Origin: an uncultured Lewinella sp.
GTDB taxonomy: Bacteria; Bacteroidota; Bacteroidia; Chitinophagales; Saprospiraceae
DNA: 64,000 bases
Assembly (NCBI GenBank): GCA_937873655.1
Contig: CALMYQ010000094.1
Coordinates: 124,001-188,000, forward strand
Direction: 5' to 3'
Below the pieces are notes generated by a model. The model ran no database searches. It was given only the letters and a program-made list of their open reading frames with translations, and was not told the DNA's origin. This document shows positions 17,221 to 27,215 of the stretch, piece by piece (position 1 is the first letter of the stretch; each line of letters opens with the position of its first letter). The translations under genes were made by a program, and so were the position numbers.

Positions 17221-19336
17221 CGTCTTGTTCGTCGGCGCCATTCGGATTTTCAGCCCGGTCGCCGTTCTTCTTTTCTTCGGGATATTCTATTCGCAAATGA
17301 TGAACAGATTTCATTATTTGCTTGAATATTTTTGTACATTCCACCAGCTCGACAAAAGTCAGGGTTGACCGGTCCAGTTGCTTGGCTGAGTCTTTGCCTG
17401 CAATGATCTTGTCGATCAGTTGGAACAACTCTTCTTCACTCGGGTTTTTCAGACTTTTGCAACTGGCCTCAATAGAGTCGGCCAGCATTAAAATGGTTTC
17501 TTCCTTGGATTGCGGCCGGGGACCGGGATACCTGAAATCCGCCTCATCCGTCTCTTCACCGGGATTCTGATTGACATGGGTCCGGTAGAAATACTCAACC
17601 CGGGTCGTGCCGTGGTGGGTGAGGATAAACCGGATAATGGCTTCCGGCAAACCGTGTTTCCTGGCCATCTGAACCCCGTCCTTGACGTGATTGATGATCA
17701 CTTTCGCACTTTCCAGGGGCGTGATGGCGTCATGCGGGTTCTTACCGGTCTGGTTTTCGATAAAATAGGCCGGGTGGTTCATCTTCCCGATGTCGTGGTA
17801 CAGGGCCGCTGTTTTGACCAGCAAGGTATCCGCACCGATCTTGGCGGCGGCCGCTTCCGCCAGGTTCGCTACCTGAAGGGAATGCTGAAGAGTGCCCGGC
17901 GCCCGGATGGCAAGTTCGCGGAGGAGGGGCCGGTTCAGGTCAGATAATTCGCCCAGGGTGATCGGCGAAACGAAGCCGAACAGGCGCTCCACCAACGGGA
18001 TCATCGGGTAAGCCAGCAAGGTCAGAAATACATTCAGGAAAAACCAGGCAAAAACCTTCCATTCAATCTGATCCCAGGCCCCATGCTGGATTAAGGACCA
18101 GCCCAGATATCCGAGTGCGTACCCCAGAAAAATAAAAACCAGCGCGTAAAAAAACCAGGACCAGTTCTTGGTATCGATCGGGCTGAGTAGCGCAACCATC
18201 CCCGCAATGACCTGCAGCAGGGCGAATTCCAGCCCCAGAGAGGACAGCAGACTGGCCACCAGCACCACAATGATGTAGGTAAAAAAGGCTACCCGAGGCT
18301 GAAAAAAGGTCTTGATGACAATGGGTACCACACAAAACGGTATGAGATACGGGCTCAACGTATCGGAAGACTCCACCAGATAAACCAGATAGGCAAACAA
18401 AGTCGGCCAGAGCAGGATAAAGGCCAGGCTGGGCAATTTTTCAAAAGCCTCCGGCACCAGACTGTACAGGTAATAGAAAAATACGCCGATGATCAGGGTC
18501 GTCAGCAGGATATACCCCAGCAGGACCATCCACCCCGATTTAATGCCCGTCACTTCCTGCTGGTATTCCGACTTCAGGGAAACGAGTTTCTGGTAAATCT
18601 CTTCCGTGACAATGCCGTCCCGGGGGATGACCAACTCCCCCTTTTTCACCATCCCCCTGGAAGTACTGATATCAGCCAGTTGTTCTTTTCTGAATTTTCC
18701 GGTCAGGGTATCGTTATAAAAGACATTAGGCCGGACGGCTGATTCGATTAGCGGAAAGATGAACTCGGGCTCTGAAAGTTTGGCGTACGGCAGAGAATCC
18801 GAGATGGTGGAACGGGCTTGTTCCACCGTAAACAGGTTGTCAATCGTCTGCGGTTGTGCGGTATTGCCGCGGACAATATTCACCACAAAATCCCGTCCTT
18901 TTTTGAGGTGATCGCTCTCGATCCGGACGATTCCCCTGCGGAACAAGCGATCCAGGAAGGACTTTCCGTAGTTCAGGTACCGGTCCGGCTTTTTTGAAAC
19001 GTCATCGAACTGGTTGGCTTTCCGGACTTCCGCCAATTGCTGGTTGAAGGCGGTCTCAAAAGCGACGGCAGCGCTGTCCGCAATATTTTCATCCATCTGA
19101 TAATAGGGAGAAAAATTGCGCAGCCGCTCCGCTTTTTCAGTGTTCAGCTCTTCTTCTGTTTTAAGAATGGGAAAGTCAAACGGCGCTGTCAGATCGTCAT
19201 ACCGCCAGGTTTGTCCCAACTCGAACTGGAACTTGAACTTCGTATTATTGGGGAACAACAGGCTGATGAACACAATCGCGGCTGCCGCCAGAAGGTATTT
19301 GAATGCAATTCGCCAATTTTTTAAAGGTCTGCTCAT
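17204..19336 (-). CDS. 7TM-HD domain phosphohydrolase (PgpH/YqfF type)
   Basis: This 710-residue inner-membrane protein has one N-terminal membrane segment and an extracytoplasmic 7TMR-HDED region (about 40-270). A bundle of about seven transmembrane helices (about 275-455) is followed by a cytoplasmic HD domain with LYHDIGKMNHP (H513, D514) and ILTHHGT. Family members hydrolyse cyclic di-AMP to pApA; the substrate here is inferred from family membership. The C-terminal tail is polar (EEKKNGDRAENPNGADEQD) and overlaps the convergent giant gene by 17 bp. The start codon at 19334-19336 gives the expected MSRPLKNWRIAFKY membrane-anchoring N-terminus. Confidence 0.92.
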   Translation of the reverse strand: MSRPLKNWRIAFKYLLAAAAIVFISLLFPNNTKFKFQFELGQTWRYDDLTAPFDFPILKTEEELNTEKAERLRNFSPYYQMDENIADSAAVAFETAFNQQLAEVRKANQFDDVSKKPDRYLNYGKSFLDRLFRRGIVRIESDHLKKGRDFVVNIVRGNTAQPQTIDNLFTVEQARSTISDSLPYAKLSEPEFIFPLIESAVRPNVFYNDTLTGKFRKEQLADISTSRGMVKKGELVIPRDGIVTEEIYQKLVSLKSEYQQEVTGIKSGWMVLLGYILLTTLIIGVFFYYLYSLVPEAFEKLPSLAFILLWPTLFAYLVYLVESSDTLSPYLIPFCVVPIVIKTFFQPRVAFFTYIIVVLVASLLSSLGLEFALLQVIAGMVALLSPIDTKNWSWFFYALVFIFLGYALGYLGWSLIQHGAWDQIEWKVFAWFFLNVFLTLLAYPMIPLVERLFGFVSPITLGELSDLNRPLLRELAIRAPGTLQHSLQVANLAEAAAAKIGADTLLVKTAALYHDIGKMNHPAYFIENQTGKNPHDAITPLESAKVIINHVKDGVQMARKHGLPEAIIRFILTHHGTTRVEYFYRTHVNQNPGEETDEADFRYPGPRPQSKEETILMLADSIEASCKSLKNPSEEELFQLIDKIIAGKDSAKQLDRSTLTFVELVECTKIFKQIMKSVHHLRIEYPEEKKNGDRAENPNGADEQDANASG

Positions 19337-19428
19337 CCTGTTCAGGCAAAGGGCCTATGGTCTTGACGTGCAAAATAGGGATAATTGAGGAAATTTATCC
19401 TTTATCTTCCTGTGATCCTTTTCAGTTT

Positions 19429-20874
19429 TCAAAAGGAGATCCCCTGATCAGCCGCCAGAGTCCTGATTTTCCGGAGCAGCCCTGTCAATTCTGTTTCAGT
19501 TGTGAATGGGTTGGACAGGGTGCAGCGAATCCAGGAATGGTTTTTGAGCCTGGTCTGCACAACATAGTAGGTGCCGTCCAGCAACAGGGCTTTGCGTAGG
19601 CCCTCATTCAAGTAATCAGGATCGCCGCTCCACCCGGGCGGTTTGTACCTGAAACAAACAATATTGCAAGCCGGCTCAACAGCCAGTTCGAAATCAGATG
19701 TTTCCCGTATCAGGTTCGCAAAAGCCTTGCCGAGATCGCAAAGACGGGTAACGCAATCTGCAAAAAACGCCATGCCGTGTGATTGAAGGATGGCATAAAC
19801 CTTGAGTCCCAGCATCAGTTTGGTGCATTCGAAGGTGCGCTTGGCCAGGTTGTACCACTCGCCTTCTTCCGCCCGGTCAAACAGGTATTGGGCCTGCTGA
19901 TTGAAAGTCCTGAAACTGTTCAATCCGTCCTTGAAAATCAGGGCCGTGGTAACGCTCGGCGTCATGAGCATCTTGTGGAAGTCCATTGCGACCGAATCCG
20001 CCTGATTCAACCCCTTTACCACCGACCTGTACGCCGGCGATAACCCCAGCGCGGCGCCGTGGGCGCCATCGACGTGAAACCAAAGCCCGTTGTCACGGCA
20101 GAATTGCCCGATGGACTCCAGGTCGTCAAAGGCGCCGGTCGAAGTGGAGCAGGCGCTTCCCACAACCGCCAGAACGGTGAGATCGTCCCGGCGGGCCTTT
20201 TCCAGGTATTGGGGCAGCAGTTCGGTTCGCATTTGAAACCGGTCATTGACAGGAATCTTGATGATGCCCTTTGCGCCCCATCCCATGATCCGGGCGGCCC
20301 GGTCAACGCAATAATGGGCTTCCTCTGAAACCATCAAAGCCAGCCCCCGGCCGTTGCCCGTTTCCCATACCGGTTCAGTCGATTTTATGCTCCTTGCGGC
20401 AAGGAGCGCCGTAAGGTTGGCAAGAGAGCCGCCCGAGGTGAGGTACCCTCCTGAGCGTTCGTCAAAACCAAGTTCCCCGGCCACTGTTTTGATGACGATA
20501 TGCTCGATCGGCGTACCGGACACGCCCATTTCATACACCCCCATGCCGTTGTTGAGGAAATCTCCCAGGAAACCTGCCAACGCAGCCACCGGCGCAGGCG
20601 GACTGATCTGGTGCCCCATATAGCGCGGATGGTGCAAATGAACACTGCGAGCCATCACCTTGCCGAAGAATTGGACGGGCGTATTGCCCGAAGCGGCGTT
20701 CAGCTCCCTTTCCCAAAATTCCAGGCTGTCCTGGGGCGGGATCCATGCGTTGGCCGGAATCTCGTTTTCCGATTCAAGGGCCGACAAATAATCGGCCAGC
20801 AGATCGACCAATTCATGTCCGTTCCGCCGGAACGCCTCCGGGTCATAGGCCGATCTTAGAATTGCTGATTTCAC
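19429..20874 (-). CDS. PLP-dependent (group II) amino acid decarboxylase
   Basis: This 481-residue fold-type I enzyme resembles aromatic-L-amino-acid, glutamate and diaminobutyrate decarboxylases. Visible landmarks are HPRYMGHQ near the start, GYLTSGGSLANLTALLAAR (phosphate-binding loop), FHVDGAHGAA (PLP-binding aspartate) and the Schiff-base lysine in DFHKMLM (K301). The substrate cannot be read from the sequence. It is the last gene of the minus-strand block that begins with trpE, 19 bp after the methyltransferase stop, so it is probably co-transcribed with tryptophan genes. An aromatic amino acid is therefore a possible substrate (inference). No clear terminator follows before the next start at 19336. 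Confidence 0.87.
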   Translation of the reverse strand: MKSAILRSAYDPEAFRRNGHELVDLLADYLSALESENEIPANAWIPPQDSLEFWERELNAASGNTPVQFFGKVMARSVHLHHPRYMGHQISPPAPVAALAGFLGDFLNNGMGVYEMGVSGTPIEHIVIKTVAGELGFDERSGGYLTSGGSLANLTALLAARSIKSTEPVWETGNGRGLALMVSEEAHYCVDRAARIMGWGAKGIIKIPVNDRFQMRTELLPQYLEKARRDDLTVLAVVGSACSTSTGAFDDLESIGQFCRDNGLWFHVDGAHGAALGLSPAYRSVVKGLNQADSVAMDFHKMLMTPSVTTALIFKDGLNSFRTFNQQAQYLFDRAEEGEWYNLAKRTFECTKLMLGLKVYAILQSHGMAFFADCVTRLCDLGKAFANLIRETSDFELAVEPACNIVCFRYKPPGWSGDPDYLNEGLRKALLLDGTYYVVQTRLKNHSWIRCTLSNPFTTETELTGLLRKIRTLAADQGISF

Positions 20875-20893
20875 AGTACAATGGATTTTTGCC

Positions 20894-21580
20894 TCATTCG
20901 GATTGAATGCGGTAAATATCGATAATCCGGAATAGATTTTCCCATTGTATTTCTATGGGAGTGCATTCCACGGTAAAGCCGTGAGCGGGAAGTTCTGCAA
21001 AAAAGGATTGGGCCACGGCGCGCCGGGGGTCGCTGACCAGTATCCGGCCGCCCGGCCGGCAAAGCGTACGGAAGGCGTGGGGCAGCTCTGCAAAGAAACG
21101 GGCTTCATAGGTAATGTCGGAGGCCAGCACCAGGTCGGCACCGTCAGCGGGATCGGGGTTCCGCCAGTCAATCAGGCGGGTTTGTGCCGCGACCGCCAGG
21201 TTTTTCATCCAGTTCTTACCGGCAAAATCCAGGGCTTCCGGCAAATAATCCGATAATACCACACTGGCGGCGCCCAGCTTGCCCGCAACAATGCCGGGCA
21301 GGCCCAACCCGCAACCGAGTTCAAGCGCATTTTGTCCCGGTTTGACAACAGCGTTCCGGATCAGATACCGGCTCAACCCCAGCGCGGAGGGCCAAAGATC
21401 GGCCCAATAGGGTATCCGTTCATCGCGCACATCCTCATGATCGATCCCCTTTGCGATCAGGGCATCCAGAAGCGAATCCTGGTCAGCTACCTTAACCAGG
21501 TCAATTTCCAATCCGTCCAGCTCAAGACGAATTTCCGTTACCGGCCATGGGAAGTTGCCTGGAATCGGGCCGGGCGTCAT
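20894..21580 (-). CDS. SAM-dependent methyltransferase (METTL21/ETFB-lysine type)
   Basis: This 228-residue Rossmann-fold methyltransferase has the SAM loop ALELGCGLGLPG (about 85-96) preceded by IPYWADLWPSALGLSRYL. That combination is typical of protein N-lysine methyltransferases such as the electron-transfer-flavoprotein beta-subunit enzyme and of nicotinamide N-methyltransferase relatives. An acidic motif I-II region (VVLSDYLPEAL) and a DLVLASDITYE segment (post-I/IV) are present. The target is unknown. Its ATG overlaps the stop of the DAHP synthase gene by 4 bp (ATGA), indicating translational coupling within the trp transcript. Confidence 0.82.
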   Translation of the reverse strand: MTPGPIPGNFPWPVTEIRLELDGLEIDLVKVADQDSLLDALIAKGIDHEDVRDERIPYWADLWPSALGLSRYLIRNAVVKPGQNALELGCGLGLPGIVAGKLGAASVVLSDYLPEALDFAGKNWMKNLAVAAQTRLIDWRNPDPADGADLVLASDITYEARFFAELPHAFRTLCRPGGRILVSDPRRAVAQSFFAELPAHGFTVECTPIEIQWENLFRIIDIYRIQSE

Positions 21581-22593
21581 GATTCAAAAGAAGACCTGAG
21601 CTGGCAGGCCATCTCAAGTTGTTGGTAAAGGCGTTCTGCTTCCGGAAAACTCAGGGTTTGCTGCCCGTCGGAAAAGGCTTTCTCCGGGGTATGGTGGACC
21701 TCCATGATCACGCCGTCTGCGCCTGCCATCAGGGAAGCCAGCGCGATTTTATCCACAAATCGCCGGATGCCGATACCGTGCGAGGGGTCGGCGATGACCG
21801 GCAGGTGCGTTTTCGCTTTGAGCATAGCAATGGCATTCACATCCATCGTATTGCGATAGGCTGATTCATAGGTTCTGATCCCGCGTTCGCACAGCATGAT
21901 CCTTTCGTTGCCGTTGGAGAAGATGTATTCTGCCGCCTGCAACAATTCCTCCATGGTGCCGGAGATGCCGCGTTTCAGCAATACCGGTTTATCCACTTTG
22001 CCCAAGGCATCCAACAGGTTGAAATTCTGGGCATTCCTCGCACCCACCTGAAAAACATCCACGTATTCCAGCATGTCCTCGATCTGTTCGACCATCATGA
22101 CCTCAGTGATGATCCGGATGCCGGCCTTGCTGGCCAGTTCGTACCAAAGCTTGAGTCCGTCGATGCCTAATCCGCGAAAGGAGTACGGCGAGCTCCGGGG
22201 CTTGTACACGCCTCCGCGCATGATCCGGATGCCGTTTTGCTTCAGGTGTTCAATGGTTTTGACGATCTGATCTTCCGATTCGATCGAGCAGGGGCCGGCC
22301 ATCAGGGCGAAATGTCCCGTTCCGATCCGGATCCCGCCACCGAGGTCGATGGTCGTATCCTCCACTTTCCACTTCCGGGAAACCAGCTTGTAGTCGTCGC
22401 TAACCCGGTGTATATCCCGGATGCCGGGCAAACTCCCGATCAACCGGATATCAAAATCCTTTTTCCCCACACCGACAATGTAATGGCCGAATTGGGTGCT
22501 TACCTCCGCCGGTTTCACCTCAATGGCTTTAAGCTGTTGGAATAAATCCGCCTTTTGGCCGGCTGATATGGTAGGTTCCAGTTGGATGATCAT
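21577..22593 (-). CDS. aroF: 3-deoxy-7-phosphoheptulonate (DAHP) synthase, type I-beta
   Basis: This enzyme condenses phosphoenolpyruvate with erythrose 4-phosphate, the first step of aromatic amino acid synthesis. The 338-residue protein has an N-terminal ferredoxin-like regulatory domain (about 1-65) and a TIM barrel containing MAGPCSIES (metal ligand C102), RGGVYKPRSSPYSF, LLKRG, IADPSHGIG and MEVHHTPE. The ferredoxin-like domain is the one that mediates feedback control by aromatic amino acids in Thermotoga-type enzymes. No chorismate mutase domain is fused. It lies 6 bp after trpA, so entry into the pathway appears to be regulated together with the tryptophan branch. The symbol aroF is used loosely for this class. 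Confidence 0.93.
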   Translation of the reverse strand: MIIQLEPTISAGQKADLFQQLKAIEVKPAEVSTQFGHYIVGVGKKDFDIRLIGSLPGIRDIHRVSDDYKLVSRKWKVEDTTIDLGGGIRIGTGHFALMAGPCSIESEDQIVKTIEHLKQNGIRIMRGGVYKPRSSPYSFRGLGIDGLKLWYELASKAGIRIITEVMMVEQIEDMLEYVDVFQVGARNAQNFNLLDALGKVDKPVLLKRGISGTMEELLQAAEYIFSNGNERIMLCERGIRTYESAYRNTMDVNAIAMLKAKTHLPVIADPSHGIGIRRFVDKIALASLMAGADGVIMEVHHTPEKAFSDGQQTLSFPEAERLYQQLEMACQLRSSFES

Positions 22594-22599
22594 CAGATT

Positions 22600-23433
22600 T
22601 CAGTTTTTTAATGGTTCAACCGATTGGGTTTGCTGCTCGCCATGCTCATTCTTTATACCGGCAACGAACCCGGCGACAGTATCGCTGAGTTGGCCGTTGG
22701 ACGATTCCAGGGCTTTGATGAACGCACTGCCGATTATGGCCCCGTTGGCATATTCGCAAGCCGTTGAAAAGGTTTTAAAACTCGAAATGCCGAACCCGAT
22801 CAACCGCGGATTGGACAGCCGCATGCCTTTGATCCGGTCGAAATAATCAATCTGCAAGCGAGTTATATCCGCCTTGGCGCCGGTTATGGCGGCATTCGAT
22901 ACCATATAAATGAACCCCCTGCTCAGCTCATCCACCATCCTGATCCTTTCGGTTGAAGTCTGCGGCGTGATCAGAAAACTGAATCCCAGCCCAAGTGACT
23001 CGATGGTGTCCCGGTAGCTGGATTTGTATTCGACCAGGGGCAGGTCGGGAATGATCAGGCCGTCGATCCCGATTTCCGCGCATTTTTCGAAAAATGCCGT
23101 TTCTCCGTATTGCATCACCTGATTGAAATACCCCATCAGGATCAGGGGAAGGTCTGTTTTTGCCCGGACCGCCGCTATCTGTTCAAAAAGCAGCGGCAGG
23201 GTCATTCCGTTCCGGAGGGCGACCTGGCCGCTTTGCTGGATGGTCGGCCCGTCGGCCAGCGGATCGGAATAGGGCATGCCGATCTCGACCAGATCGACCC
23301 CGGCGTCTCCCAGGGCAGTGATGATGTCGCCTGTATCGTCCAACCGGGGAAAACCCGCCGTGAAATAGATATTGAGGATATTCTCCTTTTTCCGGTCGAA
23401 TAGCTGCCGGATCCTGTTGTGGTTAAAGTCCAT
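22600..23433 (-). CDS. trpA: Tryptophan synthase alpha subunit
   Basis: This subunit cleaves indole-3-glycerol phosphate to indole and glyceraldehyde 3-phosphate. The 277-residue protein carries the catalytic residues E50 in [11 protein letters not shown] and D61 in DPLADGP, plus GLIIPDLP and the phosphate-binding GFGISSF loop. The frame stays open further upstream, but ATG 23433 ([12 protein letters not shown]) gives the normal length. It makes an 11-bp overlap with the end of trpB, which fits translational coupling of the two subunits of the complex. Confidence 0.96.
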   Translation of the reverse strand: MDFNHNRIRQLFDRKKENILNIYFTAGFPRLDDTGDIITALGDAGVDLVEIGMPYSDPLADGPTIQQSGQVALRNGMTLPLLFEQIAAVRAKTDLPLILMGYFNQVMQYGETAFFEKCAEIGIDGLIIPDLPLVEYKSSYRDTIESLGLGFSFLITPQTSTERIRMVDELSRGFIYMVSNAAITGAKADITRLQIDYFDRIKGMRLSNPRLIGFGISSFKTFSTACEYANGAIIGSAFIKALESSNGQLSDTVAGFVAGIKNEHGEQQTQSVEPLKN

Positions 23434-24613
23434 GACTGTCGAGGTATTCGATGTATGCGGCCAGATCCTTGTCACCCCTTCCGGAAAGGCAGACCACCAT
23501 GATATCGGTTTTCTTAAAAGATAACTTATCCAATGCGGCGAGGGCATGAGCCGTTTCCAGCGCAGGTATGATGCCCTCTGTCCTGGTCAGGGAAAAAGCG
23601 GCATTCAGGGCTTCCTCATCCGTGATGCTGACGGCTTCGGCGCGGCCGGTCTTGATCAGGTGTGCATGCATCGGTCCGATGCCCGGGTAGTCAAGTCCGG
23701 CTGAAATGGAATAGGGCTCAATGATCTGGCCGTCGTCGGTTTGCATGAGCAAGGTCCGGCTGCCGTGAATCACCCCTTTGGTGCCGAGGACGCTGGTAGC
23801 CGCAGAGTGGCCGCTATGGATGCCTTTGCCGGCCGCCTCAACCGCGACCAACCGGACAGCAGGGGTGTTGAGATAGTGGTAAAAGGCGCCCGCGGCATTG
23901 CTCCCTCCGCCTACGCAGGCTATGACGAGGTCCGGATCGGAGTTGCCGGTATGCTCCAGAAGTTGCCATTTCATCTCCTCGCTGATCACCGACTGAAAGC
24001 GGGCGACCATATCGGGGTACGGATGCGGACCAACGACCGAGCCGATGATATAGTGGGTTTCTTCCGGGTGGTTGATCCAATCCCGGATGGCTTCATTGGT
24101 GGCGTCCTTCAGGGTCTGGCTTCCGCTTGTCGCCGGCCGGACCTCCGCGCCCAGCATCCGCATGCGGGCAACATTCGGGGCCTGTCTCTGGATGTCGACA
24201 GCGCCCATATAGACGATACATTGCAACCCCATCAACGCGCATACCGTAGCAGTAGCTACACCATGCTGACCGGCCCCGGTTTCTGCAATGATCCGGGTTT
24301 TGCCCAGTTTTTGCGCCAGCAGGATCTGACCGATCGTGTTGTTGATCTTGTGGGCGCCGGTATGGTTCAGGTCCTCCCTTTTAAGGTATATGGTGGCGCC
24401 GTAATGGTTTGAAAGCCTTTCGGCCAGATAAAGAGGTGAAGGACGCCCGACATAATCCCGCAATAACTGGCGGAACCTGCGCTGAAAATCCGGCTCCTCC
24501 ATGATGGAAAGGTACCGGCGTTTCAGTTCTTCTACATTGGGATACAACATTTCGGGGATAAAAGCCCCGCCGAACTCACCGTAATATCCCCGTTCGTCAA
24601 CTGCAATTTCCAT
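23423..24613 (-). CDS. trpB: Tryptophan synthase beta subunit
   Basis: This PLP enzyme joins indole and serine to make tryptophan. The 396-residue protein has the standard TrpB1 features: [13 protein letters not shown] at the start, the PLP lysine in [14 protein letters not shown] (K89), the catalytic glutamate in AETGAGQHG, and the phosphate-binding GGGSNAAG loop. It lies 54 bp downstream of trpF and overlaps trpA by 11 bp. It is full length with nothing missing. Confidence 0.97.
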   Translation of the reverse strand: MEIAVDERGYYGEFGGAFIPEMLYPNVEELKRRYLSIMEEPDFQRRFRQLLRDYVGRPSPLYLAERLSNHYGATIYLKREDLNHTGAHKINNTIGQILLAQKLGKTRIIAETGAGQHGVATATVCALMGLQCIVYMGAVDIQRQAPNVARMRMLGAEVRPATSGSQTLKDATNEAIRDWINHPEETHYIIGSVVGPHPYPDMVARFQSVISEEMKWQLLEHTGNSDPDLVIACVGGGSNAAGAFYHYLNTPAVRLVAVEAAGKGIHSGHSAATSVLGTKGVIHGSRTLLMQTDDGQIIEPYSISAGLDYPGIGPMHAHLIKTGRAEAVSITDEEALNAAFSLTRTEGIIPALETAHALAALDKLSFKKTDIMVVCLSGRGDKDLAAYIEYLDSHGL

Positions 24614-24667
24614 TTTTGATTTCTTTTGCCGGAAAACAATCGTTCCGTTTTGAAAAAACCATTGGTT

Positions 24668-25324
24668 TCAATTATTATTAAGACCTGACAGGAATTGTTT
24701 AACCAGGGAAACATCCTTCAGGCCCGGCGAAACCTCAAACCGGCTGTTGATGTCCACCCCCATCATTTGTTTGAAGTTCAGCGCCTTTACTTTTGCGGCA
24801 TCTTCAGGCCCGATTCCGCCGCTGAGCAGGTATGGCGTAAAACCCATGTATTTATGGAGCACTTCCCAGTCAAATTGGGCGCCGTTGCCCCCGTGGGCCG
24901 GTCCTTTCGCATCAAATACGAAGAACTTGCAGAACTTTTCATAGGCCGAAGTCTGGGAGAAATCAAACTGGTCATCGATCCGGAAGGCCTTACACAGGAA
25001 AGCCTGCCGCATGGAGGTGATCTCCCAGTATTGGTGAAGTTCACTGCAATATTCCACACTTTCCTCCCCGTGAAGCTGGACATAATCCAGCTCGTAATCG
25101 TGGACGGCATTCAACACCTGTTCCATTTCGGCATTTACAAAAACGCCGACCTTTTTGATTTGGCCGAACTCCCGGGCGTGTTTGGTCATCCAATCCTCCG
25201 GGATCCGGTTGCCGACAAACCGAGGCGACTTGGGATAGAAGATAAACCCGATGAAATCGATGGGAAGCTGCAAGAGTTCGAGGATGTTATCCTTGTCCCG
25301 GGTACCGCAAACTTTTACTTTCAT
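24668..25324 (-). CDS. trpF: Phosphoribosylanthranilate isomerase
   Basis: This TIM-barrel enzyme rearranges N-(5-phosphoribosyl)anthranilate to the carboxyphenylamino-deoxyribulose phosphate. The 218-residue protein starts with MKVKVCGTRDKDNI, which contains the general-base cysteine (C6), and has the general-acid aspartate in FVFDAKGPAHGG. It closes with LSGGIGPEDAAKV and MGVDINSRFEVSPGLKD, the phosphate-binding and C-terminal signatures. It is a separate gene, not fused to trpC, which is common in Bacteroidota. It lies 41 bp after trpC. Confidence 0.95.
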   Translation of the reverse strand: MKVKVCGTRDKDNILELLQLPIDFIGFIFYPKSPRFVGNRIPEDWMTKHAREFGQIKKVGVFVNAEMEQVLNAVHDYELDYVQLHGEESVEYCSELHQYWEITSMRQAFLCKAFRIDDQFDFSQTSAYEKFCKFFVFDAKGPAHGGNGAQFDWEVLHKYMGFTPYLLSGGIGPEDAAKVKALNFKQMMGVDINSRFEVSPGLKDVSLVKQFLSGLNNN

Positions 25325-25365
25325 TTTAATATGGGATTAGATGGTTAAATGCTGAATTGACGGGA

Positions 25366-26181
25366 TCAGGAGCCCGCTACAATATCCGCGCCTTCCAGGG
25401 CCTTCACACGGTTGATGAATTCCCTGCATCGCTGGCCCGGGAAGCTGGCCTTCATAAAATACTCGCCGATGAGAAATCCGCTGAAGCCGGCCCGCCGCAA
25501 TTCGGCCACAACCGTCGGATCGTCCAACCCGCTTTCCGAAACCCGGACAAATTTATCGGGAATCTCGGATGCCAGCGAAAAAGACGTCTGAACATCCGTA
25601 ACAAAATCCTCAAGGTTGCGGTTATTCACGCCTACCGCGTCAATGTAATCGTTCAATTTATCCAGTTGCGGCCGGCTGTGAACTTCCATCAACACCTCCA
25701 TGCCAAGGTCCCTGGCGGTCCGGGCAAGCTGTTCGATCCGATTTTTATCCAGACATTCGGCGATCAGCAAAATGACGTCGGCGCCGATCGACCTTGCTTC
25801 CAGGATCTGGTATTCGTCGATGATAAAGTCCTTTCTCAGGATCGGACAAAAATTGAAGCGTCTGGCTTCGGTAAGGTCAGCATTCCTGCCGCCGAAAAAC
25901 TGTTCGTCCGTCAATACGGACAGCGCCGAAGCGCCGGCCTGCATATACCCGATGGACACCCGTTCAACCGAAGCGTACGGATTGATGTCTCCCCTGGAGG
26001 GCGACCTGCGTTTGAACTCCGCAATAATGCCCGACTTGTCCTTTCTCTTCAGGTATCTGGTGAATGATACGGCAGGCGTTGCAAAATATATGCTTTTTTC
26101 CAGCAACCTGACCGGGAAGAGTTCCCGGCGTTCCGCTACTTCCTCCCGTTTGCGGGCTACTATTTTTTCCAGTATGTTCAT
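25366..26181 (-). CDS. trpC: Indole-3-glycerol-phosphate synthase
   Basis: This TIM-barrel enzyme closes the indole ring to form indole-3-glycerol phosphate. The 271-residue protein shows GIIAEFKRRSPSRGDIN with the catalytic lysine K57 and E55, PILRKDFIIDEYQI with the second lysine, GVNNRNLEDF and SESGLDDP. The start MNILEKIVARKREEVAERRE matches the family. It sits 44 bp after trpD. Confidence 0.96.
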   Translation of the reverse strand: MNILEKIVARKREEVAERRELFPVRLLEKSIYFATPAVSFTRYLKRKDKSGIIAEFKRRSPSRGDINPYASVERVSIGYMQAGASALSVLTDEQFFGGRNADLTEARRFNFCPILRKDFIIDEYQILEARSIGADVILLIAECLDKNRIEQLARTARDLGMEVLMEVHSRPQLDKLNDYIDAVGVNNRNLEDFVTDVQTSFSLASEIPDKFVRVSESGLDDPTVVAELRRAGFSGFLIGEYFMKASFPGQRCREFINRVKALEGADIVAGS

Positions 26182-26225
26182 ACCCGTTTTTTGGTTTGAT
26201 GTTGATTGAAGTGAAATTGGATCGG

Positions 26226-27215
26226 CTATTGTTCAAGCAAGGTTTTCAGCACACCAAGGGCGCGACCGCTTTCAAGACTTTCCCTTGCCTCCGCAATGCA
26301 GTCTTTCAGCGACCGTTCCGGGTGGAAGCAATGGATAGCCAGGCCTGCATTTGCGCTCACGGTATCCATTTGGGCTTTTGTTCCCTTGTTTTCCAGCACA
26401 TCCCTGAAGATTTTGGCGCCTTCTTCCGGGTTCTGGCCGCCGTCAAGGTCCGGTTGGGTATACACGGGCAGATCCAGATCTTCCGGATGCAGCACCTTTT
26501 CCAGTCCGTTACCCGCGATCTTGAACGGGCCGGTAAGACTGACCTCATCGTACCCGTCGAGGGCATAAACGATGATAAAACGCCGGTCGCTTTCCTGGAG
26601 CAGGTACTGATACAAACGCTGCAATTCAAGGCTGAATGTCCCGAAAAGCTGGTGGCTGGGCTGGATCGGATTGACCAGCGGTCCCAGCATGTTGAAAAAG
26701 GTTTTCATGCCCAGGTCCTTTCGCACCGGAGCAACTTCCTTTAACGCCGGGTGGAACAACGGCGCGTGCAAAAAGCAGATATTGGCCCTTTCCAATTGGC
26801 GCAACAACACCGAACCATCATTGCTGAACCGATACCCCAAAGCCATTAATACATCCGACGATCCGACCGATGAGGATACGCCGTAACTGCCGTGTTTGGT
26901 TACTTTGTACCCGGCGCCGGCCACGGTTATGGCCGACAGGGTGGAAATATTGAAGGTATTCTTCCCATCGCCGCCGGTCCCGACGATGTCGATGGTAGAT
27001 TGTCCGCCGACGTCCACTTTCACGCAAAGCTCCAGCAAAGCGTCCCGAAACCCCTGGAGTTCGGGGATGCTGACCGGGCGCATGTTGAACACGCTGACAA
27101 AGCTGGCGATCTGTACGGGATTGAACGCTGCCCCGGAGATCCTCAGCAGGATATCCCTGGCTTCTTCCCTGCTCAGAAGCTGGTGGTCAAACAATCTGGA
27201 AAGCGTCGATTTCAT
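26226..27215 (-). CDS. trpD: Anthranilate phosphoribosyltransferase
   Basis: This enzyme attaches phosphoribose from PRPP to anthranilate. The 329-residue protein has the PRPP-binding signature GTGGDGKNTFNISTLSA (79-95), KHGSYGVSSSVGSSDVL, and the FLHAPLFHPALKEVAPVRKDLG(M)KTFFN region. The ATG at 27213-27215 overlaps the trpG stop by 4 bp, showing translational coupling. It is not fused to the glutaminase, unlike in some enterobacteria. Confidence 0.96.
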   Translation of the reverse strand: MKSTLSRLFDHQLLSREEARDILLRISGAAFNPVQIASFVSVFNMRPVSIPELQGFRDALLELCVKVDVGGQSTIDIVGTGGDGKNTFNISTLSAITVAGAGYKVTKHGSYGVSSSVGSSDVLMALGYRFSNDGSVLLRQLERANICFLHAPLFHPALKEVAPVRKDLGMKTFFNMLGPLVNPIQPSHQLFGTFSLELQRLYQYLLQESDRRFIIVYALDGYDEVSLTGPFKIAGNGLEKVLHPEDLDLPVYTQPDLDGGQNPEEGAKIFRDVLENKGTKAQMDTVSANAGLAIHCFHPERSLKDCIAEARESLESGRALGVLKTLLEQ

